Below the pieces are notes generated by a model. The model was given only the letters and a program-made list of their open reading frames with translations, was not told the origin of the DNA and did no database searches. The translations under genes were made by a program, and so were the position numbers. A stretch of 64,000 nucleotides of DNA from Castor canadensis (lineage: Eukaryota > Chordata > Mammalia > Rodentia > Castoridae): contig NC_133394.1 of assembly GCF_047511655.1 (NCBI RefSeq), forward strand, positions 56,390,501 to 56,454,500, written 5' to 3'. Positions 1-12,737 of this stretch are shown in pieces. Position 1 is the stretch's first letter. Every line of letters begins with the position of its first letter.

Positions 1-3000
1 GCAAACAACTGGAAGCTGAACAACACATTGATCATTGATCAGTGGGTCATCGATGAACTAAAAGAGGAAATAAAAGATTCCCAGAAGTTAATAAAAATGA
101 AAACACGACCTACCAGAACCTATGGGACACAGCAAAGGCAGTCCTAAGAAGAAAGTTTATAGCCATGAGTACATATATCAAAAGGACAGAAAGATCTCAA
201 AGAAACAACCTAATGCTACATCTCAAACTCCTAGAAAAACAAGAACAAGCACAACCCAAAACAAGCAGAAGAAGAGAAATAATAAAAATACAAGCTAAAA
301 TTAATGAAATAGAAACCAAAAACCAAACATTTCATTGATTCTTCAACAAAGAATCAATGAAACAAAAAGCTGGTTCTTTGAAAAATATAAACAAGACTGA
401 CAGACCCCTGGAAAAATGTGACTAAAATGAGGAGAGAAAAAACCAAATCAGCAAAATCAGAAACACAAAAGGGGAGATTAAAAACAAACACCAAAGAAAT
501 CCAGGGAATTATCAGAGATTACTTTGAGAACCTACATTCCAATAAATTTGAAAATCTTGAAGAAAAAGACAAATTCCTAGATACTTATGACCATCCAAAA
601 CTGAACCAAGAGGATATTAACCTAAATAGATCTATAACACAAAATTAAATTGAAGCAGCAATAAAGAATCGCCCAAAAAAGAAAAGACCAGGACCTGACG
701 GATTCACTGCTGAATTCTATCAGACCTTTAAAGAAGAACTAATACCAACTCTCCTTAAAATTTTCCATGAAATACAAGGGTAAGGAATACTGCCTAACTC
801 ATTCTATGAAGCCAGATTTACACTCATCCCAAATCAGACAAAGACACATCCAAAAAGGAGAACTATACGCCAATCTCCTTGATGAAAATCAATGCAAAAA
901 TCTTCCATAAAATAATGGCAAACCAAATCCAATGACATACTAGAAAGATCATTCATTCACCATGACCAAGTTGGCTTCATCCAAGGGATAGAGGGGTTGT
1001 TCAATATACACAAACCTGTAAATGTAATACAGCACACTAACAGAAGCAAAGACAAAAACCACGTGACCATCTCAATAGATGAGGAAAAAGCCTTTCATAA
1101 GATTCAACACCACTTCATGATAAGCGCTCTAAGAAAACAAAGAATAGAGGAATGTACCTCAACATTATAAAGGCCAAATATGACAACACCTTACTTAATG
1201 GAGAAAAACTGAAACCATTTTCCCTAAAATCAGGAACAAAACAAGGGTACCCACACTCCCCTCCTGTTCAACATAGTCCTGGAATTCCTAGCCAGAGCAT
1301 AAGGCAAGAAGAAGAAATAAAAGGAATACAAATTGGTAAAGAAACTGTGAAAATATGGTAAAGAAACTGTGAAAATATCCCTATTTGCAGACGACATGGT
1401 CCTACACCTCAAGGATCCAAAAAACTCTACCCAAGGTGGCCTGATACAAAATCAACTTATGACAATCATTAGCTTGTCTATATACCAACAAATTGAACAA
1501 ATTGAGAAGGAACATATGAAAACAATTCCATTTACAATAGCCTCAAAAAAACAAAAACAAAACAAAACAAAAATACCTAGAAGAAATTTAACAAAAGATG
1601 TAAATGAACTCTACAAGGAGAACTACAAAACTCTGAAGAAAGAGATTGAGGAAGACTACAAAAGGTGGAAAGATCTCCAGTGCTCACGGATTGGTAGAAT
1701 CAACATAGTAAAAATGGCTGTACTACCAATAGCAATCTACATGTTTAATGCAATTCCCATCAAAATCCCAATGACTTTCACAGAGTTTGAAAAATCTACC
1801 CTAAAGTTCATTTGGAAACACAAGAGAACATGAATAGCCAAGGCAACACTCAGAAAAAAGAACAATGCTGGAAGTATCACATAGCTGACTTCAAACTACA
1901 TTACAAAGCAATAGCAATAAAAACAGCATGGGACTGGCACAAAAACAGATATGAAGTCCAGTACAACAGAATAGAGGACATGGATATGAATCCACACAGC
2001 TATGCCCACCTTATTTTTGACAAAGGCACAAGAAATACATGATGGAAAGTAGACAGCCTCTTCAACAATTGTTGCTGGGAAAAGTGGTTATCTGCTTACA
2101 GAAAACTGAAACTAGACCCATATCTATCACCCTGGATTAGTATCAACTCAAAATGAATCAAGGACCATAATATCAGACTGGACACTCTGAAGTTAGTACA
2201 AAAAGAACAGGGAATACTCTGGATGCAATACATATAGGCAAGGACTTCCTCAATAAAACCCCAGGAGCCCAGCAACTAAGAGAAAGGATGGAAAACTAGG
2301 ACTACAGGAAATTAAAAAGCTTCTGCACAACAAAAGAAATTGTCTCTAAACTGAAGAGACCACCCACAGAGTGGAGAAAATATTTGGTAGCTGTACATCA
2401 AACGAAGGACTGATAACCAGAATACACAGGGAGCTCAAAAAACTAAACTCCCCAAAAATCAATGAACCAATAAAGAAACTGGCAACTGAACTAAACCGAA
2501 ATTTTTCTAAGGAAGAAATCCAAATGGCCAAAAAAAACATGAAAAAATGCTCACCATCTCTGGCCATAAAGAAAATGCAAATCAAAACCACACTAAGATT
2601 CCACCTCACCCGTTAGAATAGCTGTCATCAAAAACATCACCAACAACAAATGTTGGCGAGGATATGGGGAAAAAGGAACCCTCCTATACTGCTGGTGGGA
2701 ATGCAAGCTAGTACAACTACTTTGGAAAACAATATGGAGGCTTCTTAAAAAACTAAACATAGATCTGCCATATACTCCAGCAATCCCACTCCTAGGATTA
2801 TAACCAAAGGAATGCAACTCAGGTTATTTATAAGCCCTGCACACTCGTGTTTATGCAGTGCTACTCACAATAGCCAAGTTATGGAAACAGCCAAGATGCC
2901 CTACTACTGACGAATGGATTAAGAAAATGTGGTATTTATACAGAATGGAACTGTACTCAGCCCATGAAGAACAATGAAATCTTGTCATTCACAAGTAAAT

Positions 3001-3540
3001 GGATGGATCTGGAGAACATCATCTTAAGTGAACTTAGCCAGGCTCAGAAGGCAAAAAATTGTATGTTCTCCCTCATATGTGGACATTAGACCTAAAACAA
3101 ATGCAGTAATACTATTGGACATGGGTCACACACTAAGGGGAGAATACGTACAGGAGGAACAGGGAAAGGTAGGAAACCCAAAACTTGAAAGTGTTTGATG
3201 TGCCCACTGTAGAAGAGCTAATATTGTAATCCTAAACTGACAGAGGTCACTATGGGAAGGTGACTGGGAAGTAGTAAAGAGGTCAGGTAGACATGAATCA
3301 ATTCGGGTTGTAATACACTTGTGCATGGAAGCAATGCTAGGAATTTCTCTGCATAGCTATCCTTATCTCAAACTAGCAAAAACACTATGTCTTTATTATT
3401 GCTCAAGTCTTCTGTTCAAGACTGGAGAAGAGGACAGAATAGGTTCTGCCTGGAAGTGAGGGAGGTGGAGTGGGGGGAGGCATGGCCCAAACAATGTATG
3501 CACATATGAATAAATAAGCCAAAAAAAAAAAAAAAAAAAA
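1..3540 (+). mobile_element. L1 (LINE-1), 3'-complete, ORF2 to poly-A
   Basis: The sequence enters the window within ORF2 (end of the endonuclease region), then shows the reverse-transcriptase core with an intact FADD box at 1384-1395, the C-terminal ORF2 region (about 2370-3060), a G-rich 3' UTR and a pure poly-A tail at 3522-3540. ORF2 is broken by many stops and frameshifts, including a 22-bp tandem duplication at 1335-1378, so the copy is dead. It sits in BLTP1 intron 10, antisense to the gene. The 5' part is off the window. Confidence 0.93.
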
Positions 3541-3634
3541 CAAGAGCCAATACATCAAGAGTCAGTTTTAGCACTCAATCATCTCTTTGCTGATTCAGCA
3601 AATGACTTATATTTCTCTATTCGAGAAAGCTAGC

Positions 3635-3846
3635 TCACTAGATGTGGTGGTTTATACCTATAATCCCAGTCATTTGGAAGGCAGAGATAAAAAGACTACA
3701 GTTTGGGGGCAGCCCAGGCTAAAAAAAAAAACAAATTTAGTGAGGCCCTACCTCAAAAAGCAAAGCAGGCATGGTAGTTCACACTTGAGCTCCATACCAG
3801 ACTTTGTATCATTAGAAAGACCCCTATCAAAAAACCAAACAAACAC
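3635..3846 (+). mobile_element. B1-like (7SL-derived) SINE pair
   Basis: Starts GATGTGGTGGTTTATACCTA, a diverged B1/Alu-type head with an A-run at 3721-3731. A second, more decayed SINE-like piece follows (GTGAGGCCCTACCTC ... CAGGCATGGTAGTTC) to about 3846. Confidence 0.7.
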
Positions 3847-3889
3847 TTCCAGGCATTCTTCGCTCATTTTTCCAGTATAAAATCAACAC

Positions 3890-4160
3890 TTTTTTGGATT
3901 TTGTGGGGGGTCAGGCTGAGAAACAAATACAGGGCCTTCTACATGTCATGCAAGTACTGAGCTACACTCTCAATTCTTGCGGAGTGTTTTCTGGACACAG
4001 GGTCTCGCTATGTAGCTCAAGCTGGCCTTGAAGTTGGTATATAGCCCATGCTGACCTCAAACTCTCAAACATCCTTCCTTTGCATTCAGAGTACAGGATC
4101 CTCCCCATGTCGGTCTCCTCAGCATCTAGGATTACCGGTATAAGCCACTGGAACTAGGTA
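3890..4160 (-). mobile_element. Composite B1-type SINE, antisense
   Basis: The plus strand shows the reverse of a B1 unit: CAGGGTCTCGCTATGTAGCTC, then GCTGGCCTTGAAG, a repeat of that block, and a diverged GGATTACCGGTATAAGCCACTG end. The upstream part at 3900-3970 resembles a decayed tRNA-like unit. Confidence 0.7.
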
Positions 4161-5056
4161 ACCCTCTTCTTTTCCTACCAAACTTTTGCTTACCTTTGAA
4201 AATAAACTCACATGTTATCTCTCCAATGCCTTTCTTAATTCTTCTCTCCTCACTCTCTTAGTTACATACCTGTTATAAGTTGAATTGCTCCCCTAAATAT
4301 CTGTATGTTTAAATCTTAAACTTCAGTATCTCAGAATGTTACTACATTTGAAGACAAGATTCTTAGAACGGTTAATAACTTTAAAATTAGGTCAATCAAT
4401 TTCCATCCTAACCTACATGACTGGTATCCTTATAGCAAGAGGAGAGAAAATCTGAACAGATGTTCAGGTGAAGACTTTGTGAAGACATAGGAAACAAAAA
4501 CCATCTAGAAGCCAAGCACAGAGGCCTGAGGCACATCTTTCCCTCATGGTCCTCCAAAGGAAATAACCTTATCAATATCTTTGAGTCAGACTTCTGGCCT
4601 CCAGAACTCTGAGAAAAAAAACCTCTGTCATTTAAGCTACATCCTTCATGGTGCTTTGATATGGCAACCCTAGGAAACTCATACAGTGTCTTTCTAAATT
4701 TGTCACCAAGACCCTTTACTTACCTCTATTATAGCACTTAATAAAACCTTTTCCCTCCCACACTAAAACTTAACTATGTGTGTCTTTCATTTCTGACTTT
4801 CCATATCCCCAATAGCCATTGCAAGAGAGGGTCAATAGATAAATTAAATAAGTTAATTAAATACAAAAGAAAAAAATAAATGAACCAATACATATATTGC
4901 TCACTCGCCATATTATGGTTTGTCCAAAAATAAGTAATTACTTGGACCAAAATATTGAGTGACAATGTGCTATGCCACAATAAAATATTTTACAAAGCTA
5001 CTAAGCTAGTTTTTTATTTAAAAACGCTTGACTTTATAAGAAATACACTCAAGTAC
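4161..5056. other. Intron 10, unique or unrecognised sequence
   Basis: About 900 bp between the SINE and exon 10. No coding exon, RNA gene or clear repeat family was recognised. Confidence 0.5.
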
Positions 5057-5207
5057 CTTTGCCTGTCAGCCCATGGTCCATAATTAAAATCTGTTCCTTT
5101 ACCACAAACGATATCCAGTCCCCAACATGGAGGTAAGTCTTGCAATTTACAATCTTCACTGCTTATTTCTCCTTCAATATTTTCTTCTGTTTCTTCTGGA
5201 ACAAGTC
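5057..5207 (-). CDS. BLTP1: BLTP1 exon 10 (residues 299-349), last coding exon in window
   Basis: The acceptor GAATGTAG is before 5207 and the donor CAAAG|GTACTT follows 5057. The 151 nt end in phase 2 within an Arg codon. The peptide begins GLVPEETEENIEGEISSEDC and ends FNYGPWADRQ. An acidic stretch (EETEENIEGE) precedes a cysteine/tryptophan-rich segment (CWGLDIVC). The next exon, expected to continue with a Trp/Phe-rich stretch, was not found in 1-5056, so it lies outside the window. Confidence 0.95.
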
Positions 5208-6011
5208 CTACATTCCAGAGCATACAAAACAAAAGCAGTTGCTTATAACGACCACTAAAAAGTTTCCTTATATCAGCAGTTGTAAAATTTTTGGTCTCAA
5301 GAAACCTTTACATTTGTAAAAATTAAGAGGCCCAAAGAATTATATTGTATTGTGCCTATTAAATTTTACTATTCTCAAAATTAAAACTAGGCAACTTAAA
5401 AAATAGTTTATTTTAAAATAAACTCATTATATATTGACATAAGAAATATTTAATGGAATTCGATATAAAATATGAAAATTAAAAATAATTTTAAAAGTTA
5501 AATGTTCTTCATTTTTAATGAAGAAAAACTATACTTCCTAAAACAATATAATTCAATAGAAAGTTTTGATGGTGTTCTTTATTGTGACAAATCTCTTTAA
5601 TGTCTAGCTTAACAGAAAATAGGTAGATTTTCCTAGCTGCTCTGTACTGTATCTATTTTTGAAGGATGAAGAAAGTTTAGCCTCACATGTAGATAAAGAA
5701 GGGAAGAGTAGTTTATTAGCTTTTTTCATATAATCTTGGATATTCTTTCATACTACAGCAAAATTCAACAGTGGTACTCTCTTAAAGATAACTTACAATG
5801 TGAAATCTGAAACCGTATCATACTCTTTACGGTAACATCTACTGTTCTCTCTTGCATTGTAAATAAATCTTTTATCCATACATGACTTTTAACATCATGT
5901 AGAAAACAGGAGTTCATTATGCACATTTTCACAAAGGTTGGGAAATTCAATACTAAACTTTTTAAAAATCCTATTTGTTAATATCACTGATACTTTCATC
6001 AGAAAAGCTAT
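5208..6011. other. Intron 9, part without recognised features
   Basis: AT-rich intronic DNA following exon 10 on the plus-strand map. Nothing recognisable was seen before the L1 fragment begins near 6012. Confidence 0.5.
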
Positions 6012-7390
6012 TTCAGGCTATATATGACAAACCTGTAGCCAACATCATACTTAATGGGGAAAAACTGAAACCATTTCCCCTAAAGTCAGGAATGAGACAA
6101 GGGTGCTCACTCTTCCCATTTCTATTCAATGTAATCTTGGAATTCCTAGCCAGAGCAATAAGGTAGGAAGAACAAATAAAATGAATACAAATAGGTAAAG
6201 AAGTACTCAAACTATCCCTATTTGCAGATGACATGATCTTATACCTAAAAGACTGGAAAAACTCCATCAAAATTCTCCTAGACACCATAAACAGCTTCAG
6301 CAAAGTAGGAGAATACAAAATCAACTCAAAAATCAGTAGCTTTTCTAAATATCAACAATGAACAGATTGAGAAACAATATAGGAAAACAATTCCATTTAT
6401 GATAGCCTCAAAAAAAATCAAATATCTAGGAATAAACTTAACAAAGGATGTGAATGACCTCTACAGGAAAAATTACAAACCACTGAAGAAAGAACTCAAA
6501 GAAGACCACATAAGATGGATAGCTCTCCCATGCTCATGGATTGGCAGAATCAACACAGTAAAAATGGCTACACTACCAAAAGTAATCCACATGTCCAACA
6601 TAATTCCTATCAAAATCCCAATGACATTCATCACAAAGATTAAAAAATCATCCCTAAAGTTCATTTAGAAACATGAAAGACCACAAATAGCCAAGGCAAT
6701 ACTAGGCAAAAAGAACAAAACCAGAGGAATCACAATACCCAGCTTCAAATTATACTACAGAGCCAAAGCAAAAAAACAGCAATAGTACAGGCACAAAAAC
6801 AAACATGAACACCAGTAGAACAGAAGAGGTGACCTAAATATGAATCCACACGGCTACATCCACCTAATTTTTGACATAGGGGCCAAAAATATATGATGGA
6901 GAAAAGACAGCCTCTGCAACAATTGTTGCTGGGAAAACTGGGTATCTGCCTGCAGAAAACTGAAACTAGATCCATGTCTGCCACCCTCGACAAGTATTAT
7001 CTCAAAGTGGATTAAGGACCTTAATATAAAACCTGAAACTTTGAAGCTAGTATACAAAAAAGCAGGTAATACACTGGAAGCAACAGGCTTAATATAAGCA
7101 AGGACTTCCACAGTAGAACTCAAGAGGCTCAGCAACTAAGAGAAAAGATCGACAAATGGGACTACATGAAACTAAAAAGCTTCTGCGCAACAAAAGAATG
7201 TGGGAGAAAATCATCACAAGCTATATATCAAAGGAATGATAACCAGAATATATAAAGAGCTCAAAAAACTAAACTCCCAAAAACTCAATTACCCAATGAA
7301 GAAATGGGCAACTGAACTGAACTTTTTCAAAGGAAAAAGTCCAAATGGATAAAAACACATGAAAAAATGCTCACCATCCCTGGCCATCAA
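6012..7390 (+). mobile_element. L1 ORF2 fragment, truncated at both ends
   Basis: ORF2 sequence runs from the reverse-transcriptase core ([19 protein letters not shown] at 6221-6232) to the C-terminal region (LNSQ..., about 7280-7390). It lacks the last ORF2 part, the 3' UTR and the poly-A tail. It is broken by several stops. The missing 3' end means it was not left by a simple 5'-truncated insertion; later deletion is the likely reason. Confidence 0.88.
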
Positions 7391-7529
7391 GCACTATAAT
7401 CAGCTAGATTTCAATCTTTAAACCACGAATATAACACACTGCAAATTTTTCTATCCTAAGCCAAGATAAACTATACTAACTGCCACATTCCCTAAAGGTT
7501 TTCACTCATAGTTATTTGCATTCTCAATT

Positions 7530-7685
7530 TTGGAGGGAATGAGAGGTTTGATACAGGATCTCACTATATGGTCCAGGCTAGCCTAGAACTTGTGAGGCAG
7601 TCCTGGCTGGCCTTGAACTTGCAATCCTCCCAAGTACTCAGTCTCCCAAATACTAGAATTACAGGTATGCACCACCATGCCTGCC
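7530..7685 (-). mobile_element. B1-type SINE, antisense
   Basis: The plus strand reads as reversed B1: CAGGATCTCACTATATGGTC, GGCTAGCCTAGAACTTG, and an end ATTACAGGTATGCACCACCA. The GGCT-GCCT-GAACTTG block occurs twice about 30 bp apart, an internal duplication. Confidence 0.85.
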
Positions 7686-7944
7686 TTGCATTCTAAATTT
7701 CTGAGGTATATCTATGAATATAAACTTTGAAGGAAAGATGTTGCTCTCTGTTAGTCTAAAATAGTAAAGTGATACCTCACTTTTGAAAAATGACACATTT
7801 TTTAGGGAAGACATTCTTATAACCACATTTACCACTTACAAATGCTTACTTAATACTAAGTAAGAAGATCTGAAGTATTCTTACATATTTCATAAAAGAA
7901 ATAGAACAGCAGTGGTCATCAAAAAAAAATAATAATAGTAATAC

Positions 7945-8024
7945 CTGGCTCATCCATGTAGTAGTAGATGTCAACATCATTTGACTGCATCACCACAAAA
8001 CCTTCTCCCATGAGTCTTGGTGGT
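7945..8024 (-). CDS. BLTP1: BLTP1 exon 9 (residues 272-299)
   Basis: The acceptor CTTTCAG is before 8024 and the donor CCAG|GTATTA follows 7945. The 80 nt go from phase 2 to phase 1. The peptide includes PPRLMGEGFVVMQSNDVDIY and ends DEP. Confidence 0.95.
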
Positions 8025-8544
8025 CTGAAAGAAAGAGGGGTGAGGGCAACCTGAATATACCTCCAGAATATAAAATGTTCAGTACCCTAATTAATGATGG
8101 TAAAAGATGAAAAGAGAAAGTAAAAAGACTACAAAACACATCACAGGTTTAAAAAGGGAAAAACATTTTCACATACACAATTATCTTAACAAACTTTTCT
8201 GTAATTGTATTCTATACTAGCTATGCACACTAAAAGGGTACTGAAAATTTATCAATACATTGGTTGAAGAGGAAAAAACTTTTGGGTTTTATACTTCTCA
8301 TTTTATTCTGAATAAGAGAAATCAATATAAATAAAATGTAACAATGATTGTTGAAACAGAATAATCATATTCTGCATTTATGATAATATTAAACTATTTT
8401 TATACTGATAACACAAAGCCTAAATAACATTTATCAGTATAATCACTCAAAAACATTGTGTAAGAAAAAAGTTGTCATTTTTATATGTAACAACTTAGTG
8501 GTATCAATTTCTTGTTTTTATTTTTGTTTTGTGGGAAGGTTGCC

Positions 8545-8697
8545 ATTTTTTGTTTTGTTTTTCAGGTGGTGTTTCAATATATGGCTCAGACTGGCCTCAA
8601 ACTCTCTGTATAGCCCAGGCAGGCTTCAAACCCACTATCCTCCTGCCTCAGCCTCCCAAGTGCTAGGAATACAGGCATGCACCACCACATTCAGAAT
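8545..8697 (-). mobile_element. B1-type SINE, antisense
   Basis: Reversed B1 sequence with ATATGGCTCAGACTGGCCTC, CTGCCTCAGCCTCCCAAGTG and ACAGGCATGCACCACCACA. The T-rich lead (8510-8560) is its reversed A tail. It lies in intron 8. Confidence 0.88.
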
Positions 8698-10045
8698 ATT
8701 ACCTATTTCTAAGAATATTTAGCTAATCAACTTAAAATAAATTTAAAGCAAACATCTTAAACTCTGGTATGAATGATTCTCTACCACAAGTTTCCCACAA
8801 CTATTATTCTTTACTTTGATTTAAAAACTTTTCCCTGCTGTATACTAAAATATCTTTCACATCAAAATTAACTTCTCAATTATAAGATATGACATACACA
8901 ACCACCTATTTTCTTCTAAACATTAATTAATTCACAGTTAAGTAACTCTCTATACTTTTGAAGGATGAAAAATATAATTTTAAGTATCTTTGCAAAAATT
9001 ATTAATAGCAGACACTTTGTCTTACTCTCTAGCAAATTTTTTAAAATTTTATTCAACATACCCTTACCCATAAATATGGAATTGTGTATGTAGCCCACAT
9101 TCCAGAAAATGCATAAACAAGTCCATGAAATCAAAGAGCAATTTCTAGGGGGACTCACAGTCACCTGGAACTTACAAAGAGAAAACCCTCTCTATCATGC
9201 AGGCCAGTCCTGGAAAAGCCCAATAGCAAGCAACTCAGCCAACTCAGCCAAGAGTTAGAATTAAAAAGGACTAATCAGATGTCTCATAAACTTGTAAGAT
9301 TTTATACTGTACACCCATCAAAGATAAAAGCTGAGACATTATGGTGGAAACTCTCCACACAAACATTTAAATGACAAATTCTACCAAAGAATTCCTTTTC
9401 AGAAAAGAGCCTGAGAAAAATTAATCAGGAGAGCACATTATTCCACTCATTTATAAACATGCTGCTCCCTCAGTTTCTGGTCACTTGTAAGCATTTCACC
9501 AGGCCGAAGTGAGTCTAGTGTACAACATTCATATAATTTCTCCTGAATACAAGTAGTTACACTAACTGGAAAACTAAGCGAGAAACTAACAATTTAGATT
9601 TGAGAGAAACATCAAGTGGCTCTCAAAACTGGACCACCTAACTTCACCACTTTGCCAAAGAGTAATTTTGAATTAATTTTCAACTTGCATTAACTCAAAA
9701 TGATACTCCACTGCAATGAATCTCCTCAATTTGTTACTTATCTGTGCCTTCTATATAGAAAAATTTGTCTAAAACAGATATTTCCTAACATGAAAACATC
9801 AGGGCTCAACAGCCCCAAATAACTTTCTAAAATATAGTGAAAGAAAATGATTTAAAAAAATGTAGTCATAATCATACAGAAACATATTTAAACGTACAGC
9901 TTATCACTGGACACCATACTTATTTAACAAACTGAGAAATATACCTAATTATCTCACAACTTTAAGAAAGAAATTAAGAGGATGTTAAAGGTTCTAGTTG
10001 GTATTTGTATCGGCTAAAAGAATCATTATTATAACATTTTCTTAC
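8698..10045. other. Intron 8, remaining part
   Basis: No clear repeat family, exon or RNA gene was recognised here. The short ORFs are scattered and show no conserved motif. Confidence 0.5.
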
Positions 10046-10239
10046 TCATCATTTTGAAGACCAACATATCTTGGACTAGGAACAAGCATAACTCGAACAT
10101 TTTCGAGCTTTCCTTTCACAATATGCATAAACTGGTCAAGATGACTTGAAGGTGGTTTTGTAGTATAAGTTAAAAAAGCATCATCAAAATTAATGCACAG
10201 AGTTTGAGGTTGGTAATGATTCCCAAAGGCCAAACGTCC
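10046..10239 (-). CDS. BLTP1: BLTP1 exon 8 (residues 208-272)
   Basis: The acceptor TTTTTTAG is before 10239 and the donor GATGA|GTAAG follows 10046. The 194 nt go from phase 0 to phase 2. The peptide starts GRLAFGNHYQPQTLCINFDD and ends near PSPRYVGLQNDE. It is strongly conserved in the family and belongs to the repeating beta-groove. Confidence 0.95.
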
Positions 10240-10616
10240 CTAAAAAAGAAGTGAAAGAGATATTATACCATGCTATTCTGGCCATTTTTTTTTTTTCCGG
10301 TGGACCTAATAGTAAACATTTTTAAGCAAAAACTAAATGATTCTAATTTTGTACTTATGCTATTTAAATTATTCCACAGGTCTAAAAAATCAGTATTTAA
10401 AGAAATTCGAAGATAAATTTAAAGTAGTGTTTAATAAACAAGTTTTAATAAACTTGTCCTAAAATAGTGCTGGTGTTCAAATAATTCTTTCATGCTTCGC
10501 AGAAATAGGAACTAAAACACCATAAAAATGCTTACTTTTCTAACATTAAAATTATACTGGTAAAAACAAAAAGTTTTACATTTTAACCTACCAAACAAAA
10601 CTGTAATAAAACTTAC

Positions 10617-10698
10617 TGTGCTCACATTGACCTTTATGACTGGGATAAGTGATCTCCATGAAGATGTGGGGTCTTGAGATTGTGTTTTTACTTTAACT
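10617..10698 (-). CDS. BLTP1: BLTP1 exon 7 (residues 180-207)
   Basis: The acceptor TTGACAG is before 10698 and the donor CACA|GTAAGT follows 10617. The 82 nt go from phase 2 to phase 0. The peptide is VKVKTQSQDPTSSWRSLIPV followed by IKVNVST. It is separated from exon 6 by a 13-kb intron full of L1 sequence. Confidence 0.94.
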
Positions 10699-11420
10699 CT
10701 GTCAAGAAAAAGAAAAACTAACAGGAATAAGAAAAACTCAAATACCTGAGAATAATGACTACTGCAATTAACAAAATAATGATCACATAAGGAAATACAA
10801 ATATCTCTAAAAGTCTCTCTTAGAATGAACTTTTTCATATCAGATTTTAGACTTACAAACTAAAGTTAACACAAAAAAGTATGTTTTTAGAGTATCATGC
10901 CTCAATGACAAAATTATAAAATATAATATGCTATCATTACATGGACCATGATGCCCATTACAATACCATACATTTTACACAAAAACCGAAGTTATTATTG
11001 AATAAGCAATTTAATGTGATCAAAGTATAAGTAAGCCACTTTGACACGTTCCATTATTTTAAGCACTTCTGAAAACAACCAAGGAGATCATCTTCTTTCT
11101 TCCCCCAATGCTTCGTGCCAAAATAACTTCCCGCAAAAATATAAAAATATTATATATCATATAAAATATATCAATGTAATCAATAAGAAAACTAGTCATA
11201 CACAAAGTACACAACCTTTAAGAAACAAAAATTCCACAGCAATTCACTAAAGATTTCAGATGAAAACTTGAGACATATCACTTTAATAATAAGATGATTT
11301 CTAAATCACATTTTAAAGGCATCTCCACTAAAGTATACCTCACCAGCTCCTCCTAATCACTACTGCCAAGGTTCTCTAATCAGTTTGACCACTGATTTAG
11401 TTAGAAATTTGGATTCATTC
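10699..11420. other. Intron 6, first part
   Basis: AT-rich intronic sequence between exon 7 and the first L1 remnant. Nothing recognisable was seen. Confidence 0.5.
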
Positions 11421-11794
11421 TTTTTGTATGTATGGAATGATTAAATCAAGCTAACATACATATTACCTCACATACTTACTTTCTATTGATGAGGATATTT
11501 AAAATCAACTCTTACCAATTTTCAATACATTATTATTAAATGTAATCATGTTGTACAACTGATCTCTTCAATTCATTGCTCCTATCAGAAATTTTGCATC
11601 CTTTGAACATCTCCCTAACCCCTCTTACCTCTGACCCTTGGTAACCAATATTCCACTCTCTGCTTCTCGGAATTTAACATTTTAAACTCAACATATAAGT
11701 GAGATCATGTAATATTTTTCTATCTGGGCCTGGCTTATTTAATTTCATCCATTTTGTTACAAATGACAAGACTTCTTTCTTTTTAAAGGCTGAT

Positions 11795-11893
11795 TAGGAA
11801 TGGAGTAGCTCAAGAGGGAGAGTGCCCACCTAGCAACCATGAGGCACTGGGTTCAAACCCCAGTACACACACACATTTAAAAAAAAAAAAAGG
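11795..11893 (+). mobile_element. tRNA-derived (ID-like) SINE
   Basis: Core GGAGTAGCTCAAGAGGGAGA, then CACCTAGCAACCATGAGGCA and GGGTTCAAACCCCAGT (B box), followed by a CA run and an A tail. This is a SINE, not a tRNA gene: there is no cloverleaf acceptor stem or anticodon arm. Confidence 0.88.
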
Positions 11894-12129
11894 GTAAGGA
11901 ATGAATAGTATCTCATAATGTACATATACCACATTTTCTTCATTTATTCATTGGCTCATCTATTAATGGACATGTAGGTTGATTCCATATCATAGCTACT
12001 GTGAGTAATTTTGCAATGAAGATGAGAGTGCAGATGTCTCTTTAATGTACTGACTTCATTTCCCTTGTATATATACACAAAGATAAAACTGTTGGATCAC
12101 ATGGTATGGGAGTTCTATTTCTTTTTCCT

Positions 12130-12230
12130 TTTTTCTTGGGGGGGGAGAGGGAATACTGGAGTTTGAACTCAGGGCGTCAAGCTGGCCCCACTGAGAACTC
12201 CACCACTTGAGACACACCTTAGGCCTTTTA
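12130..12230 (-). mobile_element. tRNA-derived SINE, antisense
   Basis: The reversed core reads ACTGGAGTTTGAACTCAGGG followed by CACCACTTGAGACACACC. A G-run at 12137-12144 is noted at its start. Confidence 0.75.
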
Positions 12231-12380
12231 TTTTTAATTTTTTAAGGAACACCCAAACTGTTTTTCATAATAGCTATACTAGTTTAGATTCCCATAGTGT
12301 AGAAGAGTTTCCTTTACTCCACATCCTCTCCAAGTTATTTTCTTTTGTCTCTTTCATAGAAGCCATTCTAACAAGTGTGA

Positions 12381-12737
12381 GGTGAAAGATCTACACACTG
12401 AAAACAGTAAAATATTGGTGAAAAACAAAGATGAAGTTATAAATATATGGAAACATATCACATGCTCATGGATTGGAAGGGTATCATTAAAATGTCCATG
12501 CTACTCAAAGCAATCTACAGATCCACTTCAATGTCTATCAAAATTCCAATGGCATTTTGCACCAACACAGAAAAAAAAAATCCCCAAATTTATATGGAAA
12601 CACAAAAGACCCTCAATCGCCAAATCAGTTCTTGGGCAATAAGAGCAAGACTAGAGGATCACAATACCTTTCTCAAAATATACTACAAAGTTATAGAAAT
12701 TAAAACAGTATGGTACTAGTATTAAAATAGACATGTA
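12381..12737 (+). mobile_element. Old L1 ORF2 fragment (left half of an interrupted L1)
   Basis: ORF2 sequence in frame pieces (HITCSWIGRVS..., FIWKHKRPSIAKS) typical of the ORF2 C-terminal third. It stops at the target-site duplication AGACATGTA (12729-12737). The same element continues at 19612, after the younger L1. Confidence 0.85.

Larger units (their letters stand above)
11421..12380 (-). mobile_element. Ancient L1 3' region, antisense, carrying two SINEs
   Basis: The plus strand reads as an old reversed L1 3' UTR and ORF2 end, with landmarks such as GGTAACCAATATTCCACTCT, TGAGATCATGTAATA and CCATTCTAACAAGTGTGAGG. It is interrupted by a tRNA-like SINE at 11795-11893 and an antisense SINE at 12130-12230. 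Confidence 0.75.
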
